A stretch of DNA of 64,000 nt from NCBI RefSeq assembly GCF_029892965.1, contig NZ_JARXWN010000015.1, forward strand, positions 48,564 through 112,563. The letters run 5' to 3'. Shown piece after piece: positions 61,005-64,000 of the stretch. The number at the start of each line of letters is the position of its first letter. Position 1 is the stretch's first letter. The DNA is from Dysgonomonas sp. PF1-14 (GTDB lineage Bacteria; Bacteroidota; Bacteroidia; Bacteroidales; Dysgonomonadaceae). The position numbers and the translations under genes were made by a program. The notes under the pieces were generated by a model that worked only from the letters and a program-made list of their open reading frames with translations, did no database searches and was not told where the DNA came from.

Positions 61005-61910
61005 TTACAAATTACCAGATTCCCAGTTAGACCAATGATTATTAGGCTCTTTTGTTGGTTTCCATAGGGTAGAATCTCTCGTCACCAATATTTTAGCTAT
61101 TAGTTGAAATAATTCCTGCTTACTAGGAATATTATCTTCATTATAAATACTGAAGTAATGAAATTCATCTAATGTCATTATTTTAGGAATATCTTTTAAA
61201 AACTGCTCTTTTATCTCCGATTCTGTACTTTGAACAACCGAAGGTTGTGTGTCATTCAAATATCTTACCAGCCCGCCGTAACTCATTAAGTTTCTTGGGT
61301 TATTATATTCCCTGACAATTCCCATTTTGATAAATAATTGGGGATCGTATTCTATATTAATCAGCTTATCTCTTACTCTGACAAATCTTACCGAATCACT
61401 TATCAATTCAAATTGCTCACCCTCTCCACCCTCTTTATTTCTTATGCGTTCATACTCTGTATGTGAAACAAGGCTGATGCTTTTGGAGTTTGCTATATAG
61501 TTATAGCCATTGTAATGTTCAGTCATATACTTAATACAGTTTCCTATATAAGCCAATTCTATACCACTATAATCGCCCCGATTCTGATAACCGCTCTTTT
61601 CAAAAACAATCGCCCAATTTACAGAATCTGCATATAAATGAATTCTGCTTCCTGCAGTCTCACAATATCCATGTTCTAGGTCTAAAAAGAAAATATACTT
61701 TATATCATCCGAATTACCAACCGGATAATACTTGCTTACTTTTTTATGGAAAGCGCCATCCAATTCACTCAGAATATCGTGCTCTGTATATTTCACAGAA
61801 AGATTCAATTTACAACTCATAAATAAACCAACTATAAATAAAAAGCTGCATTTTATGCATATTTTTATGCAACCCATAAATAAACTATCCATATTTTGTT
61901 CTTTTATCAC
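61005..61910 (-). CDS. Putative lipoprotein of unknown function
   Basis: The protein has a hydrophobic N-terminus ending in a lipobox-like GLFMSCK (Cys about residue 33 if GTG 61910 is used). Two starts are possible: GTG 61910, which overlaps the TGA of the peptidase E gene as GTGA, and ATG 61892 (MDSLFMGC). The mature 270 residues contain no recognised domain; the C-terminal part reads as mixed alpha/beta (DEFHYFSIYNEDNIPSKQELFQLIAKILV). It belongs to a minus-strand run of four genes. Confidence 0.6.
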   Translation of the reverse strand: MIKEQNMDSLFMGCIKICIKCSFLFIVGLFMSCKLNLSVKYTEHDILSELDGAFHKKVSKYYPVGNSDDIKYIFFLDLEHGYCETAGSRIHLYADSVNWAIVFEKSGYQNRGDYSGIELAYIGNCIKYMTEHYNGYNYIANSKSISLVSHTEYERIRNKEGGEGEQFELISDSVRFVRVRDKLINIEYDPQLFIKMGIVREYNNPRNLMSYGGLVRYLNDTQPSVVQSTESEIKEQFLKDIPKIMTLDEFHYFSIYNEDNIPSKQELFQLIAKILVTRDSTLWKPTKEPNNHWSNWESGNL

Positions 61911-62518
61911 TTAACCCTCACATTACTCCTCTCCACCAATATTACCTGAGAGTTGCTGATCGGATATAAATTCAATTTCGCCCCGTACTTAGCAATTATC
62001 TTTTCAACAGCCTCCTCGAAAGGAAAGCTCTTATAATGCGGCAGCGGATAAAAGTCGATGATATTCAACGCCGAAAATGTATCCAGATCTGGTGCTTTCT
62101 TAAAGTCGTCCATCTCTTTTGCATATTCGATATCCGGCGATACAATCATAGAACCGGCAGATTCTCCGATATACAATTTCCCCGAGTTGATCTCGTCTGC
62201 AATCATCTTGTCTGCTCCTGATCTTTTTAACTCCTGAAGCAGATAGAATGTATTTCCTCCCGAGATGTAGATATAGTCGTTTTCTTTCAGCTTCGCCGTC
62301 ATCTTATCACCTGACATCTTAGAGACATCGAGCTCATCAACAATCAGCCCCATTTCTCTAAAAGCCTCTCTTGCCAGATCGACATAGAATTTTACTTCCT
62401 CTACATTACTCGCTGTGGGGATAAAGGTGACAGCCTTTCCTTTAATATCTTCTTTTGCGAACTCTTTAAACAAGTCTGCTACATCGGCAAAAGAAGATGA
62501 TAAGAATAATCGTTTCAT
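61907..62518 (-). CDS. Peptidase E-like protein (S51 family, class I GATase fold)
   Basis: The 203-residue protein resembles aspartyl dipeptidase PepE (S51 family). The nucleophile elbow is IGESAGSMI with the presumed catalytic Ser near residue 120, preceded by YIYISGGNTFYLLQELKRSG and followed by a His (LPHYKSF). Family members remove N-terminal Asp from dipeptides or act on cyanophycin-like substrates. It is the first gene of the minus-strand run 59682-62518. No exact TAnnTTTG promoter was found upstream. Confidence 0.88.
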   Translation of the reverse strand: MKRLFLSSSFADVADLFKEFAKEDIKGKAVTFIPTASNVEEVKFYVDLAREAFREMGLIVDELDVSKMSGDKMTAKLKENDYIYISGGNTFYLLQELKRSGADKMIADEINSGKLYIGESAGSMIVSPDIEYAKEMDDFKKAPDLDTFSALNIIDFYPLPHYKSFPFEEAVEKIIAKYGAKLNLYPISNSQVILVERSNVRVK

Positions 62519-62642
62519 ATAGTTACAATTCTCTGTTTATCACATTAAGTCCATAAATATAATTATTTTTCCAAGATAATAACAGCTCCTTTCGCTATAG
62601 ATAATTCCATAAAGAAATTATACAGGTTGGTACAAACAAAAC

Positions 62643-62675
62643 GAAAACTGCCGGATATCGCATCCGGCAGTTTTC
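62643..62675 (-). terminator. Perfect 14-bp hairpin terminator after the glycoside hydrolase gene
   Basis: GAAAACTGCCGGAT (62643-62656) and ATCCGGCAGTTTTC (62662-62675) form a perfect stem with a 5-nt loop. On the minus strand it lies 62 nt past the stop codon and is followed by T-rich sequence. Confidence 0.88.
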
Positions 62676-62737
62676 CAACCTTAATAAAAAAATCCCTATA
62701 ACGTGTGTATTAATAGGATGTGTGTATTTCTAATTTT

Positions 62738-64000
62738 TTACTTCTTCTCCGTATTCCAGCCCAGAACCTCGATCTTCGGTGTCACACCCGGCTCAGGGGT
62801 GTATTCGACAGTTATCGTCTTGGTTTCGCCCGGAACTACCGATATGTAATTATCACTATAAAAAGCAGGAAGAATACGTTTGCCGGTCTTTGAGTCTACA
62901 AGTGAGATTCTATTGAAGAAGGCAACAGGGCCGCCTTTCGCATTGGTGAGGCTTACTTCCATCTTTCCGGCAGATAGTTGCTTGCTGGATATACTTATAT
63001 CGGCTTGCTTCATCTTGTTCAGCCCGCTGTATTTACCTTCAGCATTGGGGTACCAGTAGAAGTTATCGCTCAACAACTTCCCGCTTCTGTCCAGTAATTG
63101 CAGGTAAAGGAAGCCGCCGTCGTCTTTGAGCTTGTCTTTGAGCATACCTTCCAACGGCAGAAGCATCTTGGCATCGGAGGCGTCTATATAGGCTATTTCC
63201 TGTATCAACAGGGTTTCGTTGCCTGCCATGTCGTAATACCGGGCAACGAACATCATATCGTTCACTTCTTCAAAGCCGTTGTTTACGATCATGGAACGCT
63301 TGGTGACCGGATTGCACATTACATGCAGCATCTCGCTACCCTTACGCAAGCCGAACAGGCAGGCATTGGGGTCGAGGTAGTAGTCGTACATCTGCCCGCG
63401 CATCGAAGTCCAAGGGTTCTGGGTCTTCCAGATTATCGTTCCGGTGTACCAGTCCCACATGTGTGAGCTGAAGCCTTCTATCAGCGCTCTGTACTGGTCG
63501 TAGTTCACCAACTGGGCTTTCATGGCAAAGTCTTTTACATCTTTTGGTTCGCCGTAAGGGACGATATGCCCTTTGTAGCCTACTCCCGAATAGGTGTGGT
63601 ATGTCCATACGGGGTCGGCTTCTTCTTCAAACTGTACGTTCGGATTGTAGCGGGGAGCTATCATGTTCTCTTTGGGGATAAAACGCTCCAGCGACTCGTA
63701 ATCGCCTACGCCTACTGAGCCTACTTCCGAGTTGAATGGCCATGTGCGCTGCTGCCAGAAGACTTCTACCGGCTGTATGGTGTACGGGCCGTCGCCGTTA
63801 CCGCCCAAGAAGTTGTACGACCGCTCGTCTGAGTTGGAATAGTCTATAAACCAACGGGTACCATCCAGTTTGGGTAATATAGAGTCTCTCAGGGGAACCA
63901 GTATATCGTGGGGTGGTTTTATCTCATTTCCTCCGCACCACATCGCCAGTGAGGGGTAGTTGCGTATCATCTTTATCATGTCTACGGCCGATTCGAGCAC
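62738..64000 (-). CDS. Glycoside hydrolase family 2, C-terminal 420 residues (cut by window edge)
   Basis: The visible part contains the acid/base motif NYPSLAMWCGGNE (Glu at visible residue 26) and a second acidic site WPFNSEVGS (Glu at residue 92), both expected in family 2 enzymes of the beta-mannosidase/exo-beta-D-glucosaminidase branch. About 200 residues of the (beta/alpha)8 domain are followed by two Ig-like domains (GKMEVSLTNAKGGPVAFFNRISLV near the end). The frame is open at 64000; its first in-window codon (GTG) is not a real start. It is a secreted polysaccharide-degrading enzyme of Bacteroidota type, but substrate and neighbours lie outside. Confidence 0.88.
   Translation of the reverse strand: MLESAVDMIKMIRNYPSLAMWCGGNEIKPPHDILVPLRDSILPKLDGTRWFIDYSNSDERSYNFLGGNGDGPYTIQPVEVFWQQRTWPFNSEVGSVGVGDYESLERFIPKENMIAPRYNPNVQFEEEADPVWTYHTYSGVGYKGHIVPYGEPKDVKDFAMKAQLVNYDQYRALIEGFSSHMWDWYTGTIIWKTQNPWTSMRGQMYDYYLDPNACLFGLRKGSEMLHVMCNPVTKRSMIVNNGFEEVNDMMFVARYYDMAGNETLLIQEIAYIDASDAKMLLPLEGMLKDKLKDDGGFLYLQLLDRSGKLLSDNFYWYPNAEGKYSGLNKMKQADISISSKQLSAGKMEVSLTNAKGGPVAFFNRISLVDSKTGKRILPAFYSDNYISVVPGETKTITVEYTPEPGVTPKIEVLGWNTEKK

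Overview
The window looks like a chromosomal segment of a Bacteroidota bacterium. The protein content best fits the Dysgonomonas/Porphyromonadaceae side of the Bacteroidales, but the genus is an inference. The evidence is: the Bacteroidota promoter signature (TAnnTTTG near -7, sometimes with TTG about 20 nt upstream) in front of about twenty genes; no obvious Shine-Dalgarno sequences; roughly 40% GC by eye; and families typical of the phylum (DUF4251, DUF1460, TPR-membrane-HTH regulators, PurF-like long amidotransferase, RsfS-FtsH pair, four-gene GT-C family array). No phage, plasmid, transposase or CRISPR genes were found. Most of the window is core housekeeping DNA with small repeat elements in the gaps.

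Layout. 1-482: 5' end of uvrB. 483-1585: a gap holding a GC-rich hairpin-bounded element and a CTAG-rich repeat. 1.6-6.5 kb: plsC, a LysM/receptor-like protein, an outer-membrane barrel, a methyltransferase, a cobalamin adenosyltransferase and a small acidic protein. 6.7-9.4 kb: gltX-waaA. 9.7-13.5 kb: a TPR-membrane-HTH regulator, a candidate small RNA, a MITE-like element and an ECF sigma-factor trio. 13.6-24.3 kb (minus strand): a long run with a flavodoxin-fold oxidoreductase, a radical SAM protein, a lipoprotein, a DedA/VTT protein and four tandem paralogous polytopic GT-C/YfhO-like proteins. 24.5-36.5 kb: polA, a secreted protein, a polyprenyl synthase, small lipoproteins, cdsA, a large secreted protein, ftsH and rsfS. 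36.6-41.4 kb: membrane proteins, miaA and pyrC. 41.5-47.6 kb: a second repeat copy, a ferritin-like protein, fhs, a DUF1460 amidase, a CPBP protease and a polyprenyl sugar-phosphate transferase. 47.6-53.8 kb: mltG, small hypotheticals, a third repeat copy, a CYTH protein paired with a membrane protein, a WalJ-like MBL hydrolase and a YjdM protein. 54-59.7 kb: guaA, a long PurF-like amidotransferase, dnaX and tRNA-Leu(UAG). 59.7-64 kb: hypotheticals, a GNAT protein, a peptidase E-like protein and the 3' part of a family 2 glycoside hydrolase.

How the parts work together. Several genes serve the envelope: plsC and cdsA (phospholipid), waaA (Kdo transfer to lipid A), the polyprenyl synthase and sugar-phosphate transferase (lipid-linked glycans), mltG and the DUF1460 protein (peptidoglycan), and the four GT-C-like proteins with a DedA-type protein (possibly glycan transfer to a surface substrate). 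Others serve DNA replication and repair (uvrB, polA, dnaX), translation (gltX, miaA, rsfS, tRNA-Leu) and nucleotide or one-carbon metabolism (pyrC, guaA, PurF-like, fhs). The most unusual signals are the four-fold tandem array of GT-C-like genes, a dispersed CTAG-rich repeat family with direct-repeat ends, two MITE-like inverted-repeat elements with a shared core, a well-formed small-RNA transcription unit, an apparent break of the ftsH-cdsA pair next to a MITE and a TTG start for cdsA, and three genes whose promoter lies so close to the start codon that the mRNA should be leaderless or nearly so.
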